DNA from: Pterobdella sp. o SKG-2022
Lineage: Eukaryota; Annelida; Clitellata; Hirudinida; Piscicolidae
Direction of reading: 5' to 3'
DNA: 64,000 nucleotides
Assembly: GCA_964035795.1 (NCBI GenBank)
Contig: OZ038326.1
Coordinates: 2,452,916 to 2,516,915, forward strand
Shown: positions 1-10,840 of the stretch, in pieces
How the letters are laid out: each line of letters opens with the position of its first letter
Numbering within the stretch: position 1 is the stretch's first letter
The notes under the pieces: generated by a model
Told to the model about the DNA's origin: nothing
Databases searched by the model: none
The model's input: only the letters and a program-made list of their open reading frames with translations
Position numbers and translations under genes: made by a program

Positions 1-131
1 AAACGGAGGTTCTTGAAATCTGATAGTTTCAAGTTGGACGTTAGCTTGGGCTGGCAGTTCTATGAAAACTTTGTCCCAACTAAAAATGGCTTTCATTAAC
101 CAACTGCTGTATACCCCAGCTACTGGGACGC
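1..131 (-). CDS. Partial internal exon of unknown protein
   Basis: The minus strand is open from a candidate splice acceptor (TAG at 134-132) through to the window edge, 43 codons with no stop, and is clearly richer in GC than the flanks. The peptide reads VPVAGVYSSWLMKAIFSWDK followed by a Glu/Gln/Pro-containing stretch ending EPPF. It would need one base from an upstream exon. I do not recognise the family. The plus strand also has a shorter open frame here ending at a TAA near 110, so strand choice rests on the longer frame and better composition. The gene would continue to the left of the window. Confidence 0.4.
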
Positions 132-383
132 CTACAGCAGTATAATCATATATGGATATTATTATTATTTATATTATTTAAAAGTGAATAAATCCTTATA
201 TTATTATTAAATTTGAAACTTCCCTTTCCCAACCTCTTTATATTTTCTCCTTAGTATTTCCTTTTTCTCTTCATCATTTTTCATCATATTTTCTGCTGCC
301 TTGGCAATTAGTAATTTTTTTTAAAAATTATTATTTTTTTATAATCATAAAACTTCTATGTTTATTAACATTAGTATTATTAT

Positions 384-620
384 ATATGTCAGCGCAGCTG
401 TCAACCCTTATAAAAACAACTATTGTCATCACTACCACTACCAACACTCTCATCATCCTCACCACCAACACCACCATCATCATCTTCACCAACAACATCA
501 TCATTTTTACCCCTACCACCCCCATTTGTCATCACCACTACTATCACCCCCATCGTTTGTCATCATCACCCCATCTCCACCATATTATGATAATACCTTT
601 CCATCAAAGACATCTTCGAC
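384..620 (+). repeat. Imperfect CAY trinucleotide tract
   Basis: The plus strand is dominated by CAT/CAC/CAA triplets, giving His- or Thr-rich readings on this strand and Val/Met-rich readings on the other. The open frames here are products of the repeat and show no gene-like structure. The surrounding 140-1260 is AT-rich with ATT runs and holds nothing else I can support. Confidence 0.75.
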
Positions 621-1265
621 ATTGAAAGTCTTAAGAGCGTTCGGTGACAGCATTGACTGTCTGTTTAGCATGGCTAGCATTTCTAATACCTTAGTATTAT
701 TTTTATTGTTATTATTTGTTATTCGTATTATTTTTTCACTTTCATGTTTTATTATCATTGTTATTATAATTTTTATTATTTATATTTCAATATGTTATAT
801 TATTGATTATAATGTTATTATGTCGAATGTCAAAATTTATATTTTTATTACTATTTTTTATTATTTTAATAACTTGTCATATTGTTTTTTTCAAATCGAT
901 ATTTTTAATGGTGGCATTAACGAAAACTTAGCCAATACTGTTGTCAAAATGTCCTTATGATCATCGATACATCAATTAAATTGGTTTTATTTGAGGTTTG
1001 TATGCATTCAATATATCAATAAAAATATATAAAAAATAAATATATAATAATCAATATGAATAATAAAAAAGAGATGTTTAATTATATAAATAAAAATAAT
1101 TGAAAATGGTGTATTATTATCAGTATAAAGATGAAAATAATATTTCTAATTATACAAATAAAAAAAATTAAAACTATGTTGTTATAAATATTATTTATGT
1201 TTTACTGAACCAATAAAAAATGTCTAGGGTTATATCCATAAAATTTGTGTTTTGCTGAAAACAAC

Positions 1266-1328
1266 TTCATCTTCAGCCATTTCTTCTTCTTCAATAGTCT
1301 GTGCAACTGTGGGCTTATCATTCTCCAT
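1266..1328 (-). CDS. Candidate N-terminal exon, acidic
   Basis: On the minus strand a T-rich tract and CAG precede an ATG at 1328. The frame MENDKPTVAQTIEEEEMAED runs to a possible GTTGTT donor after 1266, or reads on to a TAA about 36 bases later. It could be the first coding exon of the gene whose exon sits at 1-131, since it lies upstream on the same strand, but the phases (0 here, 1 needed there) would require a further exon that I did not find. No homology is recognised. It may be chance. Confidence 0.2.
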
Positions 1329-2082
1329 TTTTGCACTTGCTGAAAAAAAATTTTTCATAGAATTTAGTTTAAATATTGGAACTACTATATTCAAAGTAGC
1401 AGGTAAACTCAAAGATAAAACTGAGCTTTTACAAAAAGTTTAAAGCAATTATAAAAGTTAATTAATTCTGAAAAAAAGTGCTTTAAAAATTATTTTTGAC
1501 AAATGAAAAATTATATTTCAAGTAATTTTGTGTAATTTCGTTTAATTAAAAGTTGGGCTTTCAGTAATTTACTGACCTATCTGTCTTGTAATAGCCCTTA
1601 GCAATTCTGAGCAGTTTGGATTTAAGTGATGAAATATGTCCTACTATTTGTTCTATAGCTTAAGTTTTTAATTTTTTTATTCATTTTAAATGAATTTTTT
1701 TATAAGAATTTTCGATAATTATTCATGAATCTTGAATATGATGGTAATTTCTCAACTAACCCAGGAAAATAAGTATAAGTATCTTCATTTCCTTCAATCG
1801 ATACGCCATTTTAAAATTTCAATTAAAAATATTCTATTAAGAGTTTTATTTTAACGTTTTTAAACCGCCTTTTACATGCGCGATAATTAATCGTTTCTAA
1901 GACGACCATTAAAATGAAATACCATTAATAATCCAAACTAAAATAACAAACATTTGTTTTGGTAGCTAATTAAAAATTCAAAAAAATATATCTTTTAATA
2001 TATTTTAAGTCAGTAGTTTCTCACCGATCCATTATTCAAAATACATTATTAATTAGAAATTTTTCACAAAAGAAATAAAAGC

Positions 2083-2130
2083 TTTTATATCTATGATTCT
2101 TTTTGTATAAAAAGAATCATAGATATAAAA
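2083..2130. repeat. Perfect inverted repeat (hairpin)
   Basis: Arms of 21 bases (2083-2103 and 2110-2130; arm begins TTTTATATCTATGATTC) are exact reverse complements separated by about 6 bases. A transcript would fold into a strong stem. It lies in intergenic AT-rich DNA and could be the relic of a small palindromic element. Confidence 0.8.
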
Positions 2131-2965
2131 CCCTATAAATATTTTAAAGAAAAAGTTAGCGTAAATTTTTTGATAAACACAATGATGTATGAATATATCT
2201 CTGAGAAGTTAGGTTTTTTGATATTTAAAAGAATAAATATTTAAATTAGTTGCTATGATATTTAAATATTGTACGTCTAATGAATTTGAGTTTTAATGAA
2301 GTGTAGAATGATTTGATAGTCGATTTCATTCGAAGTATTATATTTTAAATCTTAAATTAAATAAAATTTTTACACTTAAACTTCATAGTGAATTCTTTTT
2401 GAGTCTTTTTTAAATACTTTAAAATAATTTAAGTTTTTAAATTTAAGTATGCTCTTTAAATAAAAATTTCAATTATTTTATTGAAAAATTTGAGTAATTT
2501 AAGTGAAATAATAGTTTGAACTAATTAAACTTCAAATTTTTAAAAGGCCGTCCAAAGGAAAAACTAAAATTTTAATAACCACTCGATCGAACGTTCTTGA
2601 AATGTTTGCCTAACTCATTTGAAATATTACTAAAAACTTTTGAAACTAAACATCAATCCAAAATTATTTTTATTTAGATTTCTTAAAATTATTCTAAAGA
2701 ATTGTTCTGCAAATTGAGATGACAATTACTTTGTAAATCTTGATTATGTATAATCATTAAAGTTCTCACAATCAAACTTATATATTTAAATGTTTTGAAA
2801 AATTAAATTTTTGTCTTCGGGAATGTCAAATCGAAAAATCCTTCAATAATCAAATTTTTGTCGTTTCAAAAAATGGCGGCAAACGTTGAAATGGATTAAT
2901 TATTTGAACATTGAAAAGCATTAATGTTATCTTATATCTAATCTAATGCATCCTTCATTCAACGA

Positions 2966-3035
2966 GCCAATCAGCCACCAACCTGCTAGGTTAAAGATCG
3001 CTGAGTTGATACTTATATAAGTAGATTATAAAAAA
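2966..3035 (+). promoter_or_regulatory. CCAAT and TATA-like promoter candidate
   Basis: GCCAATCAGCC at about 2966 is followed some 45 bases later by ACTTATATAAGTAG, the order and spacing of a plus-strand CCAAT/TATA promoter. The region is richer in GC than its flanks. Downstream a short ATG frame (3088, 16 codons) is the only coding possibility. The TATA element is palindromic, so it could equally serve a minus-strand gene. No transcript model is attached. Confidence 0.3.
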
Positions 3036-3525
3036 GAAAGATCGGAATAAAAAATCATTTAGAGTTTGGAGTTGTGCGCTTTAAGGGATGGCAGGTGTGA
3101 GATGCTGGTGGGAAAAATCTTGTCAAAGTGAAAATTAATATCTTCAATAAATGTGTGGAAAGATAAAAGTTTTGAATAATGGGGAACTGAGCAGTGATAA
3201 ACGTCTCTTATTCAATGTTTCTGAATTTAATTCATAAAAATTTTTTATTTTTTTACTTTTTATAAAAAGTTTTTGCTACATGCATTCTGCATGAGTTATG
3301 AAGCAATACAGTTCAGTTCAAGTTTACACATCTATCGCTCAAAAAATTCACATAACCCGTCATTTTTCAGTTCCACTCGGAAAAACTTGGCATTTATTAT
3401 TTGAATATCACATGTTTTATTAATTTCGTGAATAACAACTATGGTGATGATCAATAGAAAAATAAAATAATGAAGGAATTTGAAGAAAATGCTTCAAATT
3501 TTTATGTCTTCCAGCCTCTACTTTT

Positions 3526-5532
3526 CTAGATCATTTTTTTAGCCGCCATGTCAAAACGACCAAAAAACCGATTTATCTTTTTGAAATGGAAAAAACCTAG
3601 TAGTTTTTTTTCTTTTTGCAATAATAAAACTAGCTTTTTGAAATTTCTTTTTGTTTTATCAAATAACTTTTTTGCGGAAATTTTTTTACCTTCAAGTGAG
3701 CTCCTAACCATCTCTCTCTTAATGAAATTGTTTGGCAACTTGTTGTCATTATTTCTAGTATCATTTCCATCATTGTCATTAACAAAAATACTCGATTTTG
3801 ATAAATCGACGTTTCTTTTTTTTAACTTTGAAACTTTCCTGCTTCTTCTTAATCCATCATCATCACCATCCAAGTCATCATTTGTATGATAGTCGGGATG
3901 AATCATTTCAAAATTGTTGTCTCCTCCATCATCATCCTTGTTACTTGTGTAATTTTTTGATTTTTTAGCTTTATTTTCTTCATTTATTTCAAATATTTCT
4001 AAATTCCCATCATCTTTTTTGTTTGTTTCAGTATCATCGTCACTTACATCCTCATGGTCTTTATCACCCCCATCTTCCCCAACTACATTCTCGTCCACAC
4101 CACTATCAACTTGCAGACCTTCGAGAACTGTCTTATATCGTTGAATATTTTTCTGTTCATTTCCACAAAGATAATTTATTATATCGCACTCTCTATCTAT
4201 TAACGAGTCTAACTTAGGATAGACCGTTGATATTTCCTCCAATTTTTTATTCAAACTTTTGAGTTGCTTTATAGACTGGCGTTTTTGGAGAAAAGTTTTG
4301 ACATCTGAACTTTCCCAAGAAAACAAAGCATAAAAATGCCGAGTAAAATGGTTAAAGTCTTTAGGAAAGAGTTTCCGTGAATTGAGTTCCGCGATGAAAG
4401 GCAAGAGAAAGTCATGCAGCCAAGCGATGGGAGCCGTGATGAGTCTCTCCATATTGAGTTTTTTTAAATGGAGCTCACGCGGGTACTTGTGACTAGATTG
4501 AAACTTGTCGACTATCTCTGGTACTATTTCTTTCAAGTTTTTAATGCATTTTTCACCATCAGTACACGAAGCTTCGTATAAATTTCTCAAAAGTTTGAGT
4601 TCGTAAGAAGTGTAACGATAATGGCCGACGGGTTGCGTAATGGAAAATATCAGTGAAGCTCTCAATAACCACTTCATTTCTTCATATTTTTTTCTTGAAG
4701 CTATTTCAGATGTATCTATTTTTAAATTTTTTTCTGATTGAACTATTTGGTTAAATGATGTTTCGAGGTTTTTAATTTCGTTTTTCTGTATAGGCGGGCT
4801 GTTCAGGGAAGGTTTTAAACAGTATACGTGGTTTTCGTGGCTCACTTGCTTTATATGTAAGCTCCACAATTCTCTCATTAATTTTCTCATAATTCCAACG
4901 TACTTTTCCTTTTTCTCAAAATTTTCACTATTATTATCAGATTCGACGGGCTTATCGATAAATTGTTCTTTATGCAATTCATATTTTTTCAGATAGCCTT
5001 TCATGAGATTCATTTCATCCATAGTAAAGTACTTATGTTTACTCCAAGAAAAATTCTTTTCAAAAAGAGTTCCTGCTTCAATTTTTTCTTTCACTTTTTT
5101 CTCGACATTTTCAATGTTTTCAAAACCATCGTTGTTCCAATCAAAAAGAATATAAGGGTTAATCAAGGTAGAAAATTCATTGTCAGTGAAAAGTGTTCTT
5201 TTATGGTTATCTGCGGAACTTGCTGTTTGTAAGTTAGTTTTATCTGTGTACTGAAAAGATAACATCTCAGCTATATCTCTGTTAGTGAGCATACTAGTAT
5301 ATTTTTTTGATAACTCATTAGTGTAAGCCATTGTTTGTGCCGTCTCTTCACGTTGTTTCCATTTTAAAGGACCTTCCGAATTAACAACCATACTGTTTCC
5401 AAGCTGTTGTGTCGTCTTGTCAAGTTTTTGATGAAATCTTTCCATAGATGTCTCGGAAATGACAGTTTCTGGAAGTCTATACGGATAAGCGAGTAAACTC
5501 ATTTGAAGTATAGTTAAAAACGATATAAACAT
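3526..5532 (-). CDS. Orphan secreted protein, 668 aa
   Basis: A single open frame; the start is the ATG at 5532 rather than the upstream TTG, because it gives a signal peptide (MFISFLTILQMSLLAYPYRL, cleavage around residues 16-20). The body is mostly helical and Lys/Glu-rich, with five cysteines (238, 323, 329, 449, 456). The helical stretch around 360-400, MERLITAPIAWLHDFLLPF onward, looks folded. From about 475 to 560 it is strongly acidic (runs of D, E, G, N), then basic (RRSRK, KLKKR near 562-573), and it ends in a Lys/Phe-rich tail. I recognise no domain. It lies next to another orphan secreted gene in the same orientation. No transmembrane segment follows the signal peptide. A lineage-restricted extracellular or granule protein is an inference only. 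Confidence 0.75.
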   Translation of the reverse strand: MFISFLTILQMSLLAYPYRLPETVISETSMERFHQKLDKTTQQLGNSMVVNSEGPLKWKQREETAQTMAYTNELSKKYTSMLTNRDIAEMLSFQYTDKTNLQTASSADNHKRTLFTDNEFSTLINPYILFDWNNDGFENIENVEKKVKEKIEAGTLFEKNFSWSKHKYFTMDEMNLMKGYLKKYELHKEQFIDKPVESDNNSENFEKKEKYVGIMRKLMRELWSLHIKQVSHENHVYCLKPSLNSPPIQKNEIKNLETSFNQIVQSEKNLKIDTSEIASRKKYEEMKWLLRASLIFSITQPVGHYRYTSYELKLLRNLYEASCTDGEKCIKNLKEIVPEIVDKFQSSHKYPRELHLKKLNMERLITAPIAWLHDFLLPFIAELNSRKLFPKDFNHFTRHFYALFSWESSDVKTFLQKRQSIKQLKSLNKKLEEISTVYPKLDSLIDRECDIINYLCGNEQKNIQRYKTVLEGLQVDSGVDENVVGEDGGDKDHEDVSDDDTETNKKDDGNLEIFEINEENKAKKSKNYTSNKDDDGGDNNFEMIHPDYHTNDDLDGDDDGLRRSRKVSKLKKRNVDLSKSSIFVNDNDGNDTRNNDNKLPNNFIKREMVRSSLEGKKISAKKLFDKTKRNFKKLVLLLQKEKKLLGFFHFKKINRFFGRFDMAAKKMI

Positions 5533-6106
5533 AATTTCCTCGGTAATTGAAAATTTCCTCCAATAATTCGCTACTATAAACAACGTTATGACACTAAAAT
5601 AGCGTTTGATTTTTATAAAAATAATTTTCGATGATGTTTGGCTTTAAATAAAAATTTTGACAAAGTTTATATTTTGAATTGATTCTTTATTTTTTTTTCA
5701 ATAAAAAAACTTATAAAACATCATTATTTTCAACTTCAAGTAGTATTTTCCAAATTTTCTTCAACCGTACTACACCAAGCTTCTTGTGAGGTAACTACAC
5801 TATTAGATGGAGAATACCATGTTTGAAAATTAGCTTTGATTTGAGTTATTTTCATATAGGGCTAATTTAGTTATGTATTTTTTAATGAATTTTGATTGTT
5901 GAAAACGACATCTCTATACTAAATACAAATACATTAGAAAGTACAAGTAAATGGACTTTTGTAAAATGAATAGACTTTTTTAACAATAAATTTCGAATAA
6001 GCAGCATATTTTCAAAATTTTATTGTGAAATTAAGTTTTTTTTGAGAATCTTTCTTTCTCAATTTTTTTATACTCCTATTTTGAAATCTTTTAAAATTTA
6101 ATTCAT
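5533..6106. other. Intergenic between two orphan genes
   Basis: 574 bases of AT-rich DNA containing the presumed promoter of the 3526-5532 gene and the 3' end of the 6107-6907 gene. No other feature is seen. Confidence 0.6.
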
Positions 6107-6907
6107 TCAATTATTTCGAAAAAGTTTTTGAAAATTGTTTTGGCCGTTATGATAGATATTTTCTAAGACATTTTCTGCACTCCAAGTGTCACCTAAAGCC
6201 AGCCAATTGAGTATTTTGGAAAACTGATTATTCATGGAAAGATCTATAGAGTTCATCAAATCGCTGATTTCTTCACGAATTGAATGTGCTTCAATAACAG
6301 AGGTCATAATATTGCTCTTGAATTTAGCAAAGTTATTTTGCTTTTTCGTCGTCGAATACTTGATGATATTATCATTTATTTGTCTGCATAAATTAATATA
6401 AACTTTGAGTAATCGTTCCCAATCTTTAAACAGTGATATGGATCTTGTTCTATCAAGAAAGGCCGAAGCCACTTCTTCTTGAAAAGCTTGGGAAATTAAC
6501 TTTTCAAAATAATCAGCAAAAAAATTCGCTCTAGTAAATGAGTCATCTTTAATTTGATTATCATCTGAACTTCTCTTTCTTCTAGAATTTTGGTAATAAT
6601 GCTTTTGATAATTATAACCAGATGGAACTTTTATTCCTTTCATTTCCCAAAAATCATCAACATCAAGATGAGGATTGTTTTTTCTTCCCATCATTTCTTC
6701 TTGTTCATCTTCAGAAGCATTCGAATAACGCCAAAAATCGTCATCTTCTTTTTCAATAATATACCATCGGCGTTGTCTTTTATTAACAGACAAATTTCTA
6801 ACGACTTTGGAATCATTCAGAAAAAACGTTGAATTTACAAGACCTATTGAAATTATATTAACAAGAAAAACAATCACCAAACACTGCTCAGAAGAATTCG
6901 ATTTCAT
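6107..6907 (-). CDS. Orphan secreted protein with furin-type sites, 266 aa
   Basis: The start is the ATG at 6907; an in-frame TTG 11 codons earlier is less likely. Residues 9-25 (CLVIVFLVNIISIGLVN) form a signal peptide. Two multibasic processing sites follow: KRQRR at 43-47 and RRKR at 109-112. Between them is an acidic, aromatic segment with the motif DDFW twice (56-59 and 84-87). After RRKR a 154-residue part is predicted helical from its pattern, with one cysteine (174). This resembles a precursor cleaved by proprotein convertases. I recognise no family, and the mature peptides lack an obvious Gly-Lys-Arg amidation signal, so neuropeptide status is unproven. It lies between ATG5 and another orphan secreted gene, all on the minus strand. 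Confidence 0.7.
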   Translation of the reverse strand: MKSNSSEQCLVIVFLVNIISIGLVNSTFFLNDSKVVRNLSVNKRQRRWYIIEKEDDDFWRYSNASEDEQEEMMGRKNNPHLDVDDFWEMKGIKVPSGYNYQKHYYQNSRRKRSSDDNQIKDDSFTRANFFADYFEKLISQAFQEEVASAFLDRTRSISLFKDWERLLKVYINLCRQINDNIIKYSTTKKQNNFAKFKSNIMTSVIEAHSIREEISDLMNSIDLSMNNQFSKILNWLALGDTWSAENVLENIYHNGQNNFQKLFRNN

Positions 6908-7429
6908 ATCAACAGTTCTTGTATAAACGCTTATGAACAAGCGCTAAACAGCGAATTTTAAATATTCTCAAAAATAATTTTTTCAATAAAAATTTGAATA
7001 AGATTATTCAAAATTCAGTTTAACAAAATTTATTTGAAATTTTATAACTAAACGAATTTTATTTTGGAAAATTTTGGAGTAATTAAAAAACAAAAATTGT
7101 TTAGCACCAAGTTAGATCAAGATAATAAAAAAATTTTCGAAAAGATAGAAATTTCGAGTTATTTTTAGCAAAAAATATAAAAACTGATTATTTATTTTGA
7201 AAGCTCAGATGAAAACATAATTGGTTAAGTGAAATGATATCTTAGCCACATGTAAGATCTTTTCGAAAAAATCATGCGATTTTTTATTGAATAGTCCTTA
7301 TTCACTTGAGCGTATCACAAACTGAATTGGAAATTAAAAATTTTTACACGCTGTACAATATATAATGAAAAAAAAATTAAAAATCATTAAAAAGATATAA
7401 ATCAAAGCCTTAGTCTTGATCGCCAAAGA
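6908..7429. other. Intergenic, 3' side of ATG5
   Basis: 522 bases of AT-rich DNA between the ATG5 stop codon and the start of the orphan secreted gene. It presumably holds the ATG5 polyadenylation site and the promoter of the next gene. No clear element is seen. Confidence 0.55.
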
Positions 7430-9268
7430 TCAAACATTAAGAACACAGATGTGAAGAAAATTGTCGTAATAACAGAGGTTGGAGTATAGCCACAAAAGAG
7501 GAGTGGTGAGTGGAGGTTTGACTCCCTGCACTAAATAATTTATTTTTTTCAAATTTTCTCTATTAATTTCATCTTGAGGTGAATCTTTTTCGTAGTTTGC
7601 CCCATCTCCAGAGCATATTTCAACACTGGCAGAATTCGTTGGTTCTTTTGAGTTTTCTTTTGATTGATTACTTGTATCATCAGAAACTTCAGAAGTTTTA
7701 TCACTTTTATCAGTCATTTTCAGATCATCAAAATTATCAGCAAACTGATCTCCTGTGGCATTTTCTTTCAAACTTTGTTTGATCACTGTTTTACTTGCAA
7801 GTTGAAAAACTAATGAGAACAAATCTGTGAGTGTATTTGATTTGCCATCTGGATTAAGTGGATGCATAAGTTTTTGAATTATTTGATTGGCAGTTGTGTG
7901 GATTTTTATGGGAATGAACTTGTAGGTTTCTTGATTGAATTCTTGCATCAGCTGATTATTCACTAGCCAGAATTTATTAAAGTTCTCTTTTACCAAACTC
8001 TGATGAAATAAAGATACATTATCTTTTATAGGCCTGAAAAGCTAATAAAAAATAATTTTAAAAATTTTGAACTCAAAGACAACAATAAATTAAATATAGG
8101 ATGAAAGCAAAAACAATCAAATAAAAATGAGTGTATTAATAACACAAAACTCAATGGAAATTTAAAATATAATTATTTTACAATACACTAAAACAATACT
8201 AGCATCATAGAGATTTTTGACATCTTCTGGTTTCATATTATTGATCAGATGACCTCGATGCTTCACAAAGTCTGCTTCCTTTATATAGCTCAGATGCATT
8301 GCTCTGTGGTGAATAGATCCATAAATTTGAGTGTGTTAAAATGACATTATTGAATTCAAAAATTTGATAATTTAGTTACTGAGAAATGAGGTTTTGAGTT
8401 CATATGCTTAATGATTTGTTTAATGGAAGTAGAATGCTTTTTGATATTTTAATAAAAAAAATTAGGTAACTGAGATGAACTGACTAAAAAATTGTTCGAC
8501 AGATTCTATATGCTACTGTCATAATCAAAAATTCCACAATTATTCATCTCTCTACTATAGATTATTTCTTGAAAGAATTCTTACTGAACTAACTTGATGG
8601 CATCGTGACTTGGGAAACTAAGAAGATCTTGTTGGGGGAAATCAGAATAATGAACAATCAGTTTCCATGGAATTAAAACTTTATTCTGAATTAAAATACA
8701 TTTTTATTTAATATTTAATCGAAAAATATTTTCTATAAATGTTTAAAAAAGACTTAATATTTTTTTTTCTAGCTTTTATTTTTATGTATTGTGAAACAAT
8801 TTTTTATTTTATTATTACAGAAAAACTCAAAAATTGAAGTTATAAAAAAAGCCTAAAAAGTAAACAAAAAAAAGATGATTATTGAAAAATAAATATTCAA
8901 ATATTATTTTGTGCTTCTATGTTTATTTAAGGTATACCAATTAAATTTAATAAATAGAAGTAAAAAATAAAAACCTCTGAAAGACAAGCAATATCAAATA
9001 AAACGCCCACAGGCCAATGCCATTTGAGTAATCTTCCTGTTTGGTCTTCCAGCCAAAAATCAACCAAAGAACAATCAGGTTTTAGAAATTTCCTAAAATA
9101 TTTGTCAAGTTTTTCGTGAAGAAGAATTGGAAAATAAGTTTGGCGTCTGACGCTCAGAAACATAGGCTCACAGTCTTCGTGAGTGAATTGGTCCTTTTCA
9201 TATAAGCAGAACAGAACTGGTATTTTACCTTCCCAATTTTTGAGTATAATTTCTTTCTCACAAGTCAT
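7430..9268 (-). CDS. ATG5: Autophagy protein 5 (ATG5)
   Basis: Four exons: 9268-8975, 8685-8585, 8303-8195, 8041-7430 (371 aa, all junctions in frame). ATG5 is joined covalently to ATG12 and, with ATG16, forms the E3-like complex that lipidates ATG8/LC3 on growing autophagosomes. Family landmarks are visible: N-terminal WEGKIPVLFCLYE, the LLKWHWPVGVLFD motif, VLIPWKLIVHYSDFP, the ATG12-acceptor lysine K140 in SYIKEADFVKH (human K130), FNKFWLVNNQL, and a C-terminus GVKPPLTTPLLWLY...DNFLHI. It is about 95 residues longer than the human protein because of a Ser/Asp/Lys-rich low-complexity insertion at roughly residues 250-335, between the TLTDLF and LVQGVKPP segments. The insertion is in the same exon with no splice signals that would remove it. 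Confidence 0.96.
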
Positions 9269-10689
9269 AATTTGAAAAGAATTTAACTTTTTAATTTATA
9301 CCATAAATAAAACGAAATTTATTTCTATCTTACATACATTCGAAATTCACTTTTTGATCACACAAAACATTAAATTTTATTAAAGTATTTTTAATTTTCT
9401 TAAAATTTGCCATTCTAAATACTTTTTTACATTTGTATCAACAAGTTATATTCAATGAAGGTTTAAAGAAAAAATAAAACTTCAATTAAAAACAACCCTT
9501 CAACTTTTAGATAAAACATCTTATTTTGAAAATTAACAGTCATCTGAAAATATTGGAAAAAACCGCTTAGTTTTTTCACAAAAGAATTTAACTTTCATTG
9601 TGTTCAACTGTCGTTTGCTGTTCAATCAGAAATTTTTAAAAACGGCTGCTCTCTGGCGATAAGAGTTACCCTGTTAACATTTATTTTTTTGTGGTCTTTT
9701 TTTTCTGCTGGTTTTTTTTGAATATCAGTTTATTTCATTTTCAAACTTTGAACAGATTGTTTCTTTTATTATCTTTTACTTTTTCTTCAAAGTTTCAACA
9801 GGTTTTTAGGTATTATTCATATAATTTTTTAAAAACATTGATCTAAATCGAAAATTTTTTATTTAGCTTTTTATAAGAATTACAAGCTTTCTTAAGGATT
9901 CTTAGGTTTTTCTGTTAAGATTACGTTCTATTTTTTAAATAATTATGACCACGTTATGTATACTTGTTATCAATTGTTTCTAGAATCTTCTATACCAACA
10001 ATTTATTTTCTCTTTTTGGCTTTATAAAACCTTTTAAAATAATTTTGGTTCAAAAGCTTAATGAAATTTGATTGTGAATGAATTCGGCAAAGAAATATAC
10101 GAAGCAAAAAATAAGATTGATCTACAATTTTAAGAACTTTAGTTAATTTTTAAAAAATTATTTTTCAGTTTCTCACAATCGAATTATGAGTCTAAATCAA
10201 AATATTATAGTATTGAACATAAATTTTTCATGAGAAATAATAAATATTTATTTCGAATTTCAAATCTTTTAAAAAGTTCACATTAAATAAACAGTTGAAA
10301 CTTTGAGGAAACAGTTTAAATTGCATTATATAAGGAACGTTTCAATTGAAAGTCAATTAAATTCTCATAAGGTACGATGAAAAACAAAGTAAAATCCCCG
10401 TTAATATAAAACTTTAAAGGTTAATACGACAAAAACATTAAATTTCAAATTTAAAGAAATTTTCAAAAATCAAAAAATATATAACATAGAATTTATAAAA
10501 TTAGGTCTATAAGACAATATTCAAAGCGTAAAATGAATTATATTTATAAAAAATATAAAAAAATGCTATAAGATATAATTTTAAAAAATGAATATAAAAT
10601 AACATTCATGATATAATTTATATGAAGTATTTATAATATAATATATAAAAAAATAAATATAATACATTTTATATACACTGTATATTTAT

Positions 10690-10840
10690 ATTTTGGTTGC
10701 TCCCACCATCTCGGACCGCTTGATATGCACAGACGTCACATTATTGATTCTGTTTTTTACACCAATAGCCTTTCTCTTTATGAGTCACGCGCCGTGTTGA
10801 ATATTCATGAAGCAGGACTGTGGTCAACAGGGTAGTTTGT
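10690..10840 (+). promoter_or_regulatory. GC-richer island, promoter or 5' exon candidate
   Basis: This block stands out from very AT-rich flanks. It contains GACGTCA (CRE-like) and a plus-strand open frame starting with an ATG near 10724 (MHRRHIIDSVFYTNSLSLYE and about 15 further codons) that meets a GGGTAGTT donor-like site. The phase (2) does not join NDRG exon 2 (phase 0) directly. It could be an upstream NDRG exon with a missing partner, or a promoter. Confidence 0.3.

Larger units (their letters stand above)
1329..3525. other. Intergenic, AT-rich
   Basis: There is no supported gene. The stretch holds a perfect hairpin at 2083-2130 and a CCAAT/TATA-like pair near 2968-3020, both listed separately. 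The rest is AT-rich sequence without long open frames. Confidence 0.6.

Noticed and set aside
358..960. 200-codon plus-strand frame and overlapping frames
   Set aside because: It is created by CAY and ATT triplet repeats; the product is His/Pro then Ile/Phe-rich with no domain or splice context.
1862..1880. CGCCTTTTAC, as in the U5 snRNA loop
   Set aside because: No flanking stem or Sm site; a short chance match.
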